From: Planctomycetota bacterium
GTDB taxonomy: Bacteria > Planctomycetota > Planctomycetia > Planctomycetales > Planctomycetaceae
Direction: 5' to 3'
Assembly (NCBI GenBank): GCA_023417655.1
Contig: JAEZFD010000060.1
Location: 1 to 64,000, forward strand
Length of the DNA stretch: 64,000 bases
A program made the position numbers and the translations under genes. A model generated the notes under the pieces. That model was given only the letters and a program-made list of their open reading frames with translations, searched no databases and was not told the DNA's origin. Of the stretch, positions 16,834 to 24,618 are shown in pieces. Numbering within the stretch: the first letter of the stretch is position 1; the number at the start of each line of letters is the position of its first letter.

Positions 16834-16990
16834 GTGGCTGGGGCGCTGGACCAGGTTTCCATCGAGATTCGACGTTCATGGCCCCAGTTTGGTGCTGCGC
16901 TGGGGCCATGGCGCCTTTTCATTTCCTCAGGCGTTTGTCTTCGACTCTTGCTCTCTTGTGGATCATCGCTTCTCGAACGCCCCAGCCACC
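16833..16990. mobile_element. 158-bp MITE-like element, copy 1
   Basis: The element has perfect 13-bp terminal inverted repeats, GGTGGCTGGGGCG (16833-16845) and CGCCCCAGCCACC (16978-16990). Inside is a second inverted repeat, CATGGCCCCA with TGGGGCCATG (about 16878-16910). It is repeated in the same orientation at 17343-17500 with about ten mismatches by eye. There is no transposase, so it would need one supplied elsewhere. No target-site duplication is obvious. Confidence 0.75.
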
Positions 16991-17087
16991 CCGCCGGTTC
17001 GTCGAAACAGCAGTGGGCCATACTTATCCTGCTGAAGCGGCATCAGGATGGCACTCAGGGTCAATGTGAGTTGAAGGAGGGGTGAAG

Positions 17088-17318
17088 TTGAACAATTTCG
17101 CACTGATACTCAGTCACGACGAGGCCTTGGTGTTCTTCGAGTGGTTGTCTTCATTAGAGGAACGGGTTGATTCCACGATCTACGATGAGGCGGAGCAAAA
17201 TGTCGTCTGGAAAATCGAAGGGCAGCTCGAGAAAGGGCTTCCCGATGTGGTTATGGAGGATTATAGAGAGAGAGTTACAGCAGCTAAACTCAGAGTTGCT
17301 CTGCCGAAAGCAGAGTAG
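17088..17318 (+). CDS. small acidic hypothetical protein between two MITE-like repeats
   Basis: A roughly 76-residue acidic protein. A strong GAAGGAGG Shine-Dalgarno element at about 17073-17080 sits too close to the GTG at 17082 but at ideal distance (7 nt) from the TTG at 17088, so TTG is chosen. The sequence reads as helix (HDEALVFFEWLSSLEE), then EAEQNVVWKIEGQLEKGL, then a closing helix. This resembles small orphan proteins that accompany polymorphic-toxin loci in planctomycetes, some thought to be immunity proteins. No toxin is adjacent here. It lies exactly between two direct copies of the 158-bp element. Confidence 0.6.
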   Translation: MNNFALILSHDEALVFFEWLSSLEERVDSTIYDEAEQNVVWKIEGQLEKGLPDVVMEDYRERVTAAKLRVALPKAE

Positions 17319-17342
17319 TGGTCTGTCTATCGCTATTTGGCA

Positions 17343-17500
17343 GGTAGCTGGGGCGCTGGACCATGTTTCCATCGAGATTCGACGTTCATGGCCCCAGTCT
17401 GGTGCTGCGCTGGGGCCATGGCGCCTTCTCATTTCCTCAGGCGTTTGTCTTCGACTCTTGCTCGCTTGTGGATCATTGCTTTCCGCCCGCCCCAGCCACC
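17343..17500. mobile_element. 158-bp MITE-like element, copy 2
   Basis: This is a direct repeat of 16833-16990 with the same length and the same internal palindrome. The left terminal repeat has one change (GGTAGCTGGGGCG), while the right end CGCCCCAGCCACC is intact. Outside the ends both copies share GGCA on the left and CC(C/T)GC(C/T)G on the right, hinting that the true ends lie a few bases further out. Confidence 0.75.
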
Positions 17501-17537
17501 CTGCTGCAGCAGCGTATCGCCCTCTTCTCACCAAATC

Positions 17538-18233
17538 CTAAGTGACGATTTGGACTTTTCCGGTCGCCAGGTCGTAGACTCCTCCGACAACCTTGAGGTC
17601 ACCCGACTGAACCATTTTGGAAAGGATCGGATCCAGTGTTTCCAGACGCTTGACGCCAGCCAGTACATTTGCCTTTGTTACATTGGCGAGCTTGTCTCCT
17701 GGTTGGCCCCTCACACTCATGACGGCCGGACGGATCGGATCGATCAAGTCGCCAATAGACCCTGGCAGATGATCGTTCCCATCGATGTGCTCGATTGCCG
17801 CTTTAACTGCACCACACTGCGAGTGCCCCAGAACCATCAGCAAGCGGACTCCCAATTCACCCACTGCAAATTCAATGCTCCCCTTAACGAGCGGTCCGGC
17901 GCCGCTGACAACATTGCCGGCAACTCGCACGACGAACAGGTCACCGATCCCTTGATCGAAGATAATTTCAGGAGCGACTCTCGAGTCCGCGCAGGCGACA
18001 ATCCCGATTGAGGGCGATTGTCCCTCGGCGAGTGGGAGAAAGTCCTTCGGTGAACGTCCTGGATGCATCAGCTTCCCAGCAATAAACCGATTGTTGCCTT
18101 CGACTAACCTCTTCAGAAGATCTTCAGGCTTTGATTCGGCTGCAATTACTGATTGCCCATGTGCCAAAGAGACGGCTCCCAGTCCTGCTGCGCAGGTTGA
18201 TGCCAAAAAGTCGCGGCGACTCAGATTCCACAT
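17538..18233 (-). CDS. beta-class carbonic anhydrase with Tat signal
   Basis: A 231-residue zinc enzyme that interconverts CO2 and bicarbonate. The zinc ligands and active-site dyad are intact: CADSR at 81-85 (Cys81, Asp83, Arg85) and GHSQCGA at 136-142 (His137, Cys140). The N-terminus MWNLSRRDFLASTCAAGLGA is a twin-arginine signal, so the folded enzyme is probably exported to the periplasm, less common than a cytoplasmic location for this class. The ATG has AAGGAA about 7 nt upstream. It is transcribed alone; the MITE-like copy 2 lies 38 bp past its stop. Confidence 0.92.
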   Translation of the reverse strand: MWNLSRRDFLASTCAAGLGAVSLAHGQSVIAAESKPEDLLKRLVEGNNRFIAGKLMHPGRSPKDFLPLAEGQSPSIGIVACADSRVAPEIIFDQGIGDLFVVRVAGNVVSGAGPLVKGSIEFAVGELGVRLLMVLGHSQCGAVKAAIEHIDGNDHLPGSIGDLIDPIRPAVMSVRGQPGDKLANVTKANVLAGVKRLETLDPILSKMVQSGDLKVVGGVYDLATGKVQIVT

Positions 18234-18569
18234 GACGTTTCCTTGAGTAAGAGATGATTTGTTTCTCGGACTAAACTCGGGGACGTCCCCTCAGTTGCCA
18301 CGAGAGGTAAGGCATACCGTTTGACCATGTCAACGGGTGTGGCACTGCATGGGTGCGAATTCGCCAGATCACGAATTCGTTGAATGGAACAGCCGTTGAA
18401 GAAGTAGCATCCGCTCAAGAAGTTCCGCCTCATGCTGTTCTTTAGAGTCACGTAGGGTGGCGGGGTGGCATGTTCGAAGGCACACAATGCAACTCGTCAT
18501 TGAACACGCCTACTTGCCACAAGCTGAGATTCAATCGCGAGATGACTGGCTGATCCTGGTCGCCACAAC
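18234..18569. other. 336-bp intergenic region upstream of the carbonic anhydrase gene
   Basis: No gene was found. A short palindrome, TTGACCATGTCAA (18321-18333), lies about 90 bp upstream of the carbonic anhydrase start and could be an operator. This is weak evidence on its own. Confidence 0.35.
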
Positions 18570-19592
18570 TCACATGCCGGTGCGAATCGGAGAAGTTTCC
18601 GGGCCGTTGAGAAGTTGCTGGGCTTCGTCTGCCGCATCGGTGTCGGCAAAATTGGCGATCAGCTTCTTCAGTCGGTTCGAGAGAATCGGAGTCAGCTGGT
18701 TGCCGTTAGCCGCCAGCGCTCGTTTGATTTCACCCAGCTGCCGTTGTGCGGACAGTTGTTTCTTCACGTCCGGGTGAGATGCCAGCTTACGGGCGTCGCC
18801 TTCGAACAGCGATGACGTTTCATATCCGTCAAATTCCTGTTTCAAACGCATTGCCAGCTGGTACTTGGCCCATTCCCCGGTTTCGCCGCTGAAGTGAAAC
18901 TCGTCGACGAGCGTTTTCGCCTGTCCAAGGACGTAATCATTTAACTCGGCCGCTGCAGTGTTTGTTTTATCATCTGTCGATTTGAGTCCCTGCCTGATGG
19001 CGGTCGCCGCGGCAGGAAAGTTTGCGAATTCCACAGCGATCCACGCCTGCTTCAGCTTGGGTGTCATTTTCTCAGGCGAAACCCGCCAGGTTGCCGTTTG
19101 AGCGGCAGAACGAACGGCTTCTTCAACGCTACCGGAGTTCGCATAACTGAGCCGTCCATCGGTTCCAAGGATTCGGAACTGGAAGATATTTTGCAGGCTG
19201 ATTTCTGAACCCAGATAGGCCGATTCAAATGATCGGTCTGCATCGACAATGGTCGGCCAGGTGACTTTATTCTCGCGCAGATAACGTTCGACGCTCGCCC
19301 GATCGTTGCCGGAATTCACGGCAATGAAAACGACCGGCAGGTCCTGCAATTCCTGAGAGGCCTTGATTAATCCAGGCCAACGTTCCCGGCAGCGCGGGCA
19401 CTGTTCTTCAAAGAACCACAGTGCAGCGATTTTCCCTTCGAGCATCTGTGTCGAAAGGGGAGGCGAGTTGATCCACGCCGCGGGATGGGAAGGAAGAACC
19501 ACGGCTTCCGACTGAGCGAAGGCCGTTTTAAAAGAAGCGGTCAGTAAGAGGGTTGTGATGACTCCGAAACAGATCGACGGGCCCATTTTCAT
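18570..19592 (-). CDS. TlpA-like thioredoxin-fold exported protein
   Basis: A 340-residue exported protein. The start at 19592 gives a signal peptide (MGPSICFGVITTLLLTASFK then AFAQS) and has GGAG about 8 nt upstream. An in-frame start at 19616 would lie almost on the end of murD. A thioredoxin-like domain follows with the redox pair CPRC at about residues 65-68 within FFEEQCPRCRERWPG, then VVFIAVNSGNDRASVERYL and a TWPTIVDAD strand, as in TlpA/ResA proteins. The C-terminal 170 residues are helical and repeat-like. It is the last gene of a minus-strand run starting with the Gfo/Idh/MocA gene, 27 nt after murD. Confidence 0.8.
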   Translation of the reverse strand: MKMGPSICFGVITTLLLTASFKTAFAQSEAVVLPSHPAAWINSPPLSTQMLEGKIAALWFFEEQCPRCRERWPGLIKASQELQDLPVVFIAVNSGNDRASVERYLRENKVTWPTIVDADRSFESAYLGSEISLQNIFQFRILGTDGRLSYANSGSVEEAVRSAAQTATWRVSPEKMTPKLKQAWIAVEFANFPAAATAIRQGLKSTDDKTNTAAAELNDYVLGQAKTLVDEFHFSGETGEWAKYQLAMRLKQEFDGYETSSLFEGDARKLASHPDVKKQLSAQRQLGEIKRALAANGNQLTPILSNRLKKLIANFADTDAADEAQQLLNGPETSPIRTGM

Positions 19593-19619
19593 CGACAATT
19601 CTCCGGATGGTGACAAGAG

Positions 19620-21092
19620 CTAAGCGGGTGGTGCAGCTCCTGACTCGGGTGGTAATTGGACGGCGTTTTGAAGCGTCTTCACGAGTTCGGCAAACCGTTC
19701 CCCGCGTTGCTCGTAGTGAGCGAACTCGGAGTGGCTTGCGCAGGCAGGGGAGAGCAGAATGGCGTCACCTTCCGAGGACTCAGTCCATGCCCAGTGGACC
19801 GCCTCTTCGAGTGTGTCTGCTTTCGCGATCCATGCCGGGGGAGCGTTGTCTCCCGCTCGACGAGGTCGTTTCTCTCGAGCATTCGCCAGTTGAAACTGTT
19901 CGTGAATGAGCGTGGAAAGGGTGTCTGCGACATCACCGATGCAGACAACGGCCTTCACGCTGGATTGAATGGATTCAGCTAATGCTGTGAGATCGGCTCC
20001 TTTGTCTCTCCCGCCGACGATCAGAATGACAGGGGCATTCGTTGCCGTCAGAGCGGCGATGGTGGCCTCTGGAGTGGTCGCCTTCGAGTCATTGATGAAG
20101 GTTCGGCCTTCCACTTCGGCGATGACCTGTCGTCGATGGGGCAGCCCTGCATAGTTCAGGAGTGGCGCTGCGACCTGTTCGATGGGAACCTGCAATCCGA
20201 CAACGGCCGCCGCGAGCACCGCAGCAGCGTTCATCAGGCCGTGTGGAGCCTGCAACGTCGGAGCGAGGTCGGAGAGTTCGAGTTTCCAGCCTCCGGTCTT
20301 GGTGCGCACGATGAGGTGATCATCACCCACGACCACGCCGGGACGGTCTCTCCAGCATTCCCGTCCGAACCAGATCACGGTGGCATTCGTTGGCCACAGA
20401 GGAAGGGCAGGGTCATCGGCATTCAGGACGGCAATCTGCTCTTTCGTCTGCCACGCACAGGCGACCTGCTTGGCCGCTTCATAGTCCTCGTACGTGCCAT
20501 GCCAGTCGAGATGATTGGGCGCCAGGTTGGTGACGATCGTGAGATCGGGGCGGGGATTCAGTGATTCCAGAGCAGCGAGTTGGAAGCTGCTGAGTTCCAG
20601 AATGACCCAGTCGTCCGGCGTGAAGGAGTCAACCTGAGACAGCAGGCTGACGCCAAGGTTTCCCCCGAGGTGAACCTTCCAGCCAGCGGATTGCAGGCAG
20701 GCATGCAGGAGGGTCGCGACCGTGGACTTTCCGGTGGTGCCGGTGACGACAATCGTCTTCGCCTGACAGCGTTCCCAGAAGAGACCAATCTCGCTGGTCA
20801 CCGGAATCCCCGCATCGATCGCAAGTTGCAGGTAAGGATTCCCTGGTTTCACCGCAGGACTGGCGACGACGAGATCGGTGTCGGTGAAGAGTTCCTCCTG
20901 ATGTTCTCCCAGCACCAGACCGGCGAGCGAGGCCGTGTCAATTTTGGAAAGACTCGTTGACAGCTGCTCAGCCGTTTGAAGATCCGTCACGGTGACAAGC
21001 GCCCCCTGACGGATCAGAAACTGCACTGCTCCGATGCCGCCGCCGAAGTGGCCGAGCCCCATGACTGTGACGCGGCGCCCTTGAAGATCCAT
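19620..21092 (-). CDS. murD: UDP-N-acetylmuramoyl-L-alanine--D-glutamate ligase
   Basis: A 490-residue Mur ligase that adds D-glutamate to UDP-MurNAc-L-Ala in the cytoplasm during peptidoglycan precursor synthesis. The N-terminal Rossmann-like domain has VMGLGHFGGGIGAVQFL. The ATP loop is VVTGTTGKSTVATLL. LELSSFQL, NLAPNHLDWHG, FINDSKATTPEATIAAL and IVGGRDKGADL follow in family order. A complete murD is notable because some planctomycetes were once thought to lack peptidoglycan. The ATG at 21092 is immediately preceded by an in-frame GTG at 21095. It stands outside the usual dcw cluster, 39 nt after a lipoprotein gene. Confidence 0.95.
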   Translation of the reverse strand: MDLQGRRVTVMGLGHFGGGIGAVQFLIRQGALVTVTDLQTAEQLSTSLSKIDTASLAGLVLGEHQEELFTDTDLVVASPAVKPGNPYLQLAIDAGIPVTSEIGLFWERCQAKTIVVTGTTGKSTVATLLHACLQSAGWKVHLGGNLGVSLLSQVDSFTPDDWVILELSSFQLAALESLNPRPDLTIVTNLAPNHLDWHGTYEDYEAAKQVACAWQTKEQIAVLNADDPALPLWPTNATVIWFGRECWRDRPGVVVGDDHLIVRTKTGGWKLELSDLAPTLQAPHGLMNAAAVLAAAVVGLQVPIEQVAAPLLNYAGLPHRRQVIAEVEGRTFINDSKATTPEATIAALTATNAPVILIVGGRDKGADLTALAESIQSSVKAVVCIGDVADTLSTLIHEQFQLANAREKRPRRAGDNAPPAWIAKADTLEEAVHWAWTESSEGDAILLSPACASHSEFAHYEQRGERFAELVKTLQNAVQLPPESGAAPPA

Positions 21093-21131
21093 CACGATTG
21101 GCGACTTTCAATCAGAGGAGAAAAGCCGAGG

Positions 21132-21722
21132 TCAGTTCGTAGGGGCTGCACTGGCGGCAGGCGTTTCCGTCGGAACCTGCTTGCGGAAGAAGTCTCCAAC
21201 CGAAGCGTGCGACTTGGCGTAGATCTGAAGTTCTGTCGCCGCGTCTTCCACCTCCGGCCCACTATCGACGATCTTCCAGAGCTCGTCTCCAGCAGGAACT
21301 TCCAGCTGCAGGATCTCCGGCGGGGAAGACTTCGTCGAAATCAGAATGACGTGTCCGTCTTTCAGTTCGACATTGCGACCGTTGACGGACACCGTTCCCG
21401 ACTGAGCATCCTTGATCGCCCCGACATCCGAAGTGATGGCCAGTGTCTTGGACCCGTCAAGAGATTTCAGGTCCGCTTTCATCGTGGCCCCGAAGGCACT
21501 GGTCGTGATCAGTGCATTGCACTCCGGCAGGTCGGTCCAGATGAGAACCTTTGGTGCGGATGCAACAGCTCCACTCACCGTAATCACACTGCCCTGATGA
21601 ATGCCCGGCACAGGGCCGGGGTCATCCCAGTTGGCATTCCAGAGAGAGTTGCTCCCGCCTGACCGGGAGCAACCTACACAACTCAGTCCAATCAGAAGAA
21701 TCAGTGGCGCGGCCCATCGCAT
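21132..21722 (-). CDS. lipoprotein of unknown function
   Basis: A 196-residue protein with a lipoprotein signal, MRWAAPLILLIGLSCVGC, with the lipidated cysteine at residue 18 in the lipobox. The mature part is beta-rich and carries the segments SVITVSGAVASAPKVLIWTD, IKDAQSGTVSVNGRNVEL and GDELWKIVD. I do not recognise the family. It lies between the Gfo/Idh/MocA oxidoreductase gene (82 nt) and murD (39 nt) on the same strand and is probably co-transcribed with them. Confidence 0.65.
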   Translation of the reverse strand: MRWAAPLILLIGLSCVGCSRSGGSNSLWNANWDDPGPVPGIHQGSVITVSGAVASAPKVLIWTDLPECNALITTSAFGATMKADLKSLDGSKTLAITSDVGAIKDAQSGTVSVNGRNVELKDGHVILISTKSSPPEILQLEVPAGDELWKIVDSGPEVEDAATELQIYAKSHASVGDFFRKQVPTETPAASAAPTN

Positions 21723-21804
21723 CGGAATCTCACTTTCAAATACCGGGACCTGGATCCCGGTCGAGAGGGAAGACGCGACGCCAGGTGGCCCGCCGCGATC
21801 ACAG

Positions 21805-22854
21805 CTATTCTAACGGAAGTGAAACAGGTTCGTTTTCCGTAGCACTCAGCTTGACTGCTTCCAGGAACTCCATGACCTTCGTTCCGGCGGAGAAGTCAGG
21901 CAGGCCGACTTTCTTTTCACCGTGAATCGAATCGATGAAGTCCTGCTCCACCCGCCAGCCCTGACGGTCTTCGTCTGGAATCTGGAGTTCTTTCAATTCC
22001 TCGTCGCCGGACCGTGCCGCGAAGAGACGCTCGTCTCCATCCCGGAACTGAATCTTGACTGTTCCCCGACTTCCGTAGAAGTGGATCTGCGTTCCAGGGC
22101 CGTACAGAGCAATCCCGCTCAAATGATAAATGGCGCGGGTTCCTCCCTGCAGTTCGGCCAGAATCTGGACGCTGTCAGGCACATTGACCTCTGCGAAGCG
22201 GCTTTCTTCGGGCACCGGTCGGGTCGGCTCGAATAGTTCGGTCTGCGCGAAGACCTGCACGGGATTCGGAGCCCAGCGCTGCAGTGTTTCCTGCAGGAAT
22301 CCGAGGTGCAAAAGATCGTTGCCGACGATTTCGGCATCCTGACGCCAGACCTTGGGCGTGCTGTAATCCCAGAAGTCCGAGGTCACGCCGAGTACGACGA
22401 TTTCCCGCAGGTCGCCAATGAAGTGACCTTTGAGCATGTGCTCGACAGACGGGCCAGAAATCAGGCCGAACGGCGATGGGACGATTCTGGCGATCAATTT
22501 GGGATGCTTTTTGGCGGCCTGCTTCATCTGACGAGCTTCCGCCAGATTTCGGGCCATTACAGATCCGACCAGAACGTGCTTCCCTGCTTCGAGTGCAGCG
22601 CAGGTGATTTCGCAGTGCAGATTTGGCAAGGTGCCGATGACGACGGCGTCAATGTCGTTGTCGGCAAGGAGTTGCTGCCAAGTCTCATAGACCTTGGGAA
22701 TATTGTACTGAGCGGCGACCGCATTCGCTGATTCCACGTTCCGATTCGCGACCGCTACGATTTCGACACCATCGATCGCCTGGAAGCCCGGAATGTGCTT
22801 CTCGCAAGTATTCTGACCTGCGCCGATCAATCCAATCCGTACGCGCTTCGACAT
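21805..22854 (-). CDS. Gfo/Idh/MocA family oxidoreductase
   Basis: A 349-residue NAD(P)-binding protein. The Rossmann start is RIGLIGAGQNTCEKHIPGF, followed by VEIVAVANRNVESANAVA, DIDAVVIGTLPNLHCEI and EAGKHVLVGSVMARNLAEA. In the family this last position usually has EKP with a catalytic lysine; here the stretch reads VGSVMA, so the usual lysine is missing and dehydrogenase activity is uncertain. The C-terminal half is the alpha/beta dimerisation domain, ending in FSAGTKVMEFLEAVKLSATE. Planctomycetes carry many paralogues, mostly acting on sugars or inositols. Substrate unknown. It opens a four-gene minus-strand run. Confidence 0.85.
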   Translation of the reverse strand: MSKRVRIGLIGAGQNTCEKHIPGFQAIDGVEIVAVANRNVESANAVAAQYNIPKVYETWQQLLADNDIDAVVIGTLPNLHCEITCAALEAGKHVLVGSVMARNLAEARQMKQAAKKHPKLIARIVPSPFGLISGPSVEHMLKGHFIGDLREIVVLGVTSDFWDYSTPKVWRQDAEIVGNDLLHLGFLQETLQRWAPNPVQVFAQTELFEPTRPVPEESRFAEVNVPDSVQILAELQGGTRAIYHLSGIALYGPGTQIHFYGSRGTVKIQFRDGDERLFAARSGDEELKELQIPDEDRQGWRVEQDFIDSIHGEKKVGLPDFSAGTKVMEFLEAVKLSATENEPVSLPLE

Positions 22855-23107
22855 GTCACCTCAATCTCAATACCCACTGGGAAATATCTGTCAGACAGGA
22901 GAGTCAGACAGAAGAGATCGTATCGAAGTGGGAGCGAGGGAGGAAAGCGTGTCGGCAACTCAGACGGCGAGAAGAGCCCGTCAAAACTCTGCCAGGGAAA
23001 AGAGATGTATCGGGGGTGGTTGATTTGATGCGGGGCTGAGGTCGTAATTCTGATTCAGGTCTTTGCTTCCGATTGAAATTCCATCTGTCCCCCATCGGGC
23101 ACAGGGC

Positions 23108-23237
23108 TTGACAGCGGCCCAGCAGCGACACATTCTTTACCAAATAAATTGACGGGGCATCGGCCGGGGATCGTTTCAGCCGGCGGTCGCAAACCGGCAT
23201 CTCGATAAAATTTTCTGCGAAAATTTGAGGAATTTGA
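23108..23237 (+). promoter_or_regulatory. candidate promoter and structured leader of metK
   Basis: TTGACA at 23108-23113 is followed after 17 nt by CATTCT (23131-23136), a plausible sigma-70-type pair with a weak -10. Downstream come two hairpins. GCCGG...CCGGC lies at 23179-23198. A perfect 8-bp stem AAATTTTC with GAAAATTT (23208-23215 with 23219-23226) abuts the ribosome-binding site GAGGAA (23227-23232). The layout would allow control at translation initiation. No known SAM-riboswitch consensus was recognised. Confidence 0.4.
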
Positions 23238-24380
23238 ATGTCACGTTCGTTTATCTTTACCAGCGAATCCGTCAGCAGCGGTCACCCGGATAAGGTTTCT
23301 GACCAGGTTTCCGATGCAGTTCTGGACGCGCTGCTCGAACAGGATCCAAATTCCCGCTGTGCTTGCGAGACGCTCTGCACGACTGACTATGTGATGGTCG
23401 CTGGCGAATTGCGAACGAACGCCGAAGTTGATTTCGAAAAGGTCGTCCGCGGCGCAATCCGCGAAATCGGATACGTCAGTGATGACATCGGCTTTAACGC
23501 TGACACCTGCAAGGTGGAAAACTTGCTGCACTCCCAGAGTGCCGACATCGCCATGGGTGTCGATGCTGATGGTGCAGGGGATCAGGGCCTGATGTTCGGT
23601 TATGCCTGCAATCAGACCGAAGAACTGATGCCGCTGCCGATTGCTCTGTCTCACCGCATTCTCAATCTGCTGACTAAACTGCGTAATGAGAAAGACGTGG
23701 ACTGGCTCCGTCCGGACGCCAAGAGCCAGGTCTCCATCAAGTACGAAAATGGCAAGCCGGTCGGCATCACCGCCATCGTGCTCTCGACCCAGCATTCTGA
23801 AAAGGTCGGCCAGAAGGAAATCGCTGATTACGTCCGTTCGAAAGTTCTGCCGGCCACCATTCCTGCTGAACTGATCAACAGTGAAACCAAGTACCACATC
23901 AACCCAACGGGACAGTTCATCATCGGCGGCCCGCACGGGGACACCGGTCTGACAGGTCGCAAGATCATCGTCGATACCTACGGCGGCTGGGGCCGTCACG
24001 GTGGGGGAGCATTCAGCGGGAAGGACTCGACCAAGGTTGACCGATCTGCCGCTTACGTCGCTCGTTACGTGGCTAAAAACATCGTGGCTGCCGGTCTGGC
24101 CGATGAGTGCGAAGTTCAGCTGGCTTACGCGATCGGCGTCGCTGATCCAGTCAGTATTCACGTGAACTCGTTCGGTACTGCCAAGGTTCCTGAGCACAAG
24201 ATCGAAGAAGCAGTCCGCGAGCTGTTCCCATTGACTCCACAGGGGATCATCAAGCACCTGCAGTTGCGTCGCCCGATCTTCCGAAAGACTGCCAGCGGCG
24301 GACACTTCGGTCGTTCCGAGTCTGAGTTCAGCTGGGAACAGACTGACAAGGCCGAAGCACTGAAGGCAGCCGTGAAGTAA
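23238..24380 (+). CDS. metK: S-adenosylmethionine synthetase
   Basis: A 380-residue cytoplasmic enzyme that makes S-adenosylmethionine from methionine and ATP. Signatures include the N-terminal SESVSSGHPDKVSDQVSD with the ATP-binding histidine, GAGDQGLMFGYACNQT, FIIGGPHGDTGLTGRKIIVD and the P-loop-like GGGAFSGKDSTKVDRSAAY. Length is normal for the bacterial enzyme. GAGGAA lies 5 nt before the ATG at 23238. It is followed by a strong terminator, so it is a single-gene unit with its own structured leader. Confidence 0.97.
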   Translation: MSRSFIFTSESVSSGHPDKVSDQVSDAVLDALLEQDPNSRCACETLCTTDYVMVAGELRTNAEVDFEKVVRGAIREIGYVSDDIGFNADTCKVENLLHSQSADIAMGVDADGAGDQGLMFGYACNQTEELMPLPIALSHRILNLLTKLRNEKDVDWLRPDAKSQVSIKYENGKPVGITAIVLSTQHSEKVGQKEIADYVRSKVLPATIPAELINSETKYHINPTGQFIIGGPHGDTGLTGRKIIVDTYGGWGRHGGGAFSGKDSTKVDRSAAYVARYVAKNIVAAGLADECEVQLAYAIGVADPVSIHVNSFGTAKVPEHKIEEAVRELFPLTPQGIIKHLQLRRPIFRKTASGGHFGRSESEFSWEQTDKAEALKAAVK

Positions 24381-24427
24381 GGCCCTGCCGGGCTGAACCC
24401 GCGACGAATTCATACTGCGTATCTCTC

Positions 24428-24469
24428 CGGTCCTGATTGCCCCCTTGGCGGTCAGGACCGTTCTTTTTT
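24428..24469 (+). terminator. intrinsic terminator of metK
   Basis: A 9-bp perfect stem, CGGTCCTGA (24428-24436) with TCAGGACCG (24452-24460), is followed by TTCTTTTTT. It lies about 50 nt past the metK stop. Confidence 0.85.
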
Positions 24470-24618
24470 GCGGTGACCTTTCGTCCGTTTGCAGTCCGGT
24501 CGGAAAATTCCCCCTTCGATTCGGATTCGTGAATCGGCATACGAGACGGCAGATAGGTGGCCGATGTATTCTGCAATTGTATCCCCCCTGACAGGATCAC
24601 TTGCCGAGGACCCCGCTG

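Noticed and set aside
16777..17085. Reading frames through the MITE-like copies (also 17154-17541 and 17337-18011)
   Set aside because: The similar peptides come from the repeated DNA itself; frames on several strands are open because of the palindromes.
22855..23237. Known SAM riboswitch class upstream of metK
   Set aside because: No consensus of SAM-I, SAM-II, SAM-III or SAM/SAH types was recognised; only generic hairpins are claimed.
23241..24413. 390-residue open frame antisense to metK
   Set aside because: It lies wholly over the well-conserved metK gene and shows no family similarity; long antisense frames are expected from GC-biased codon use.
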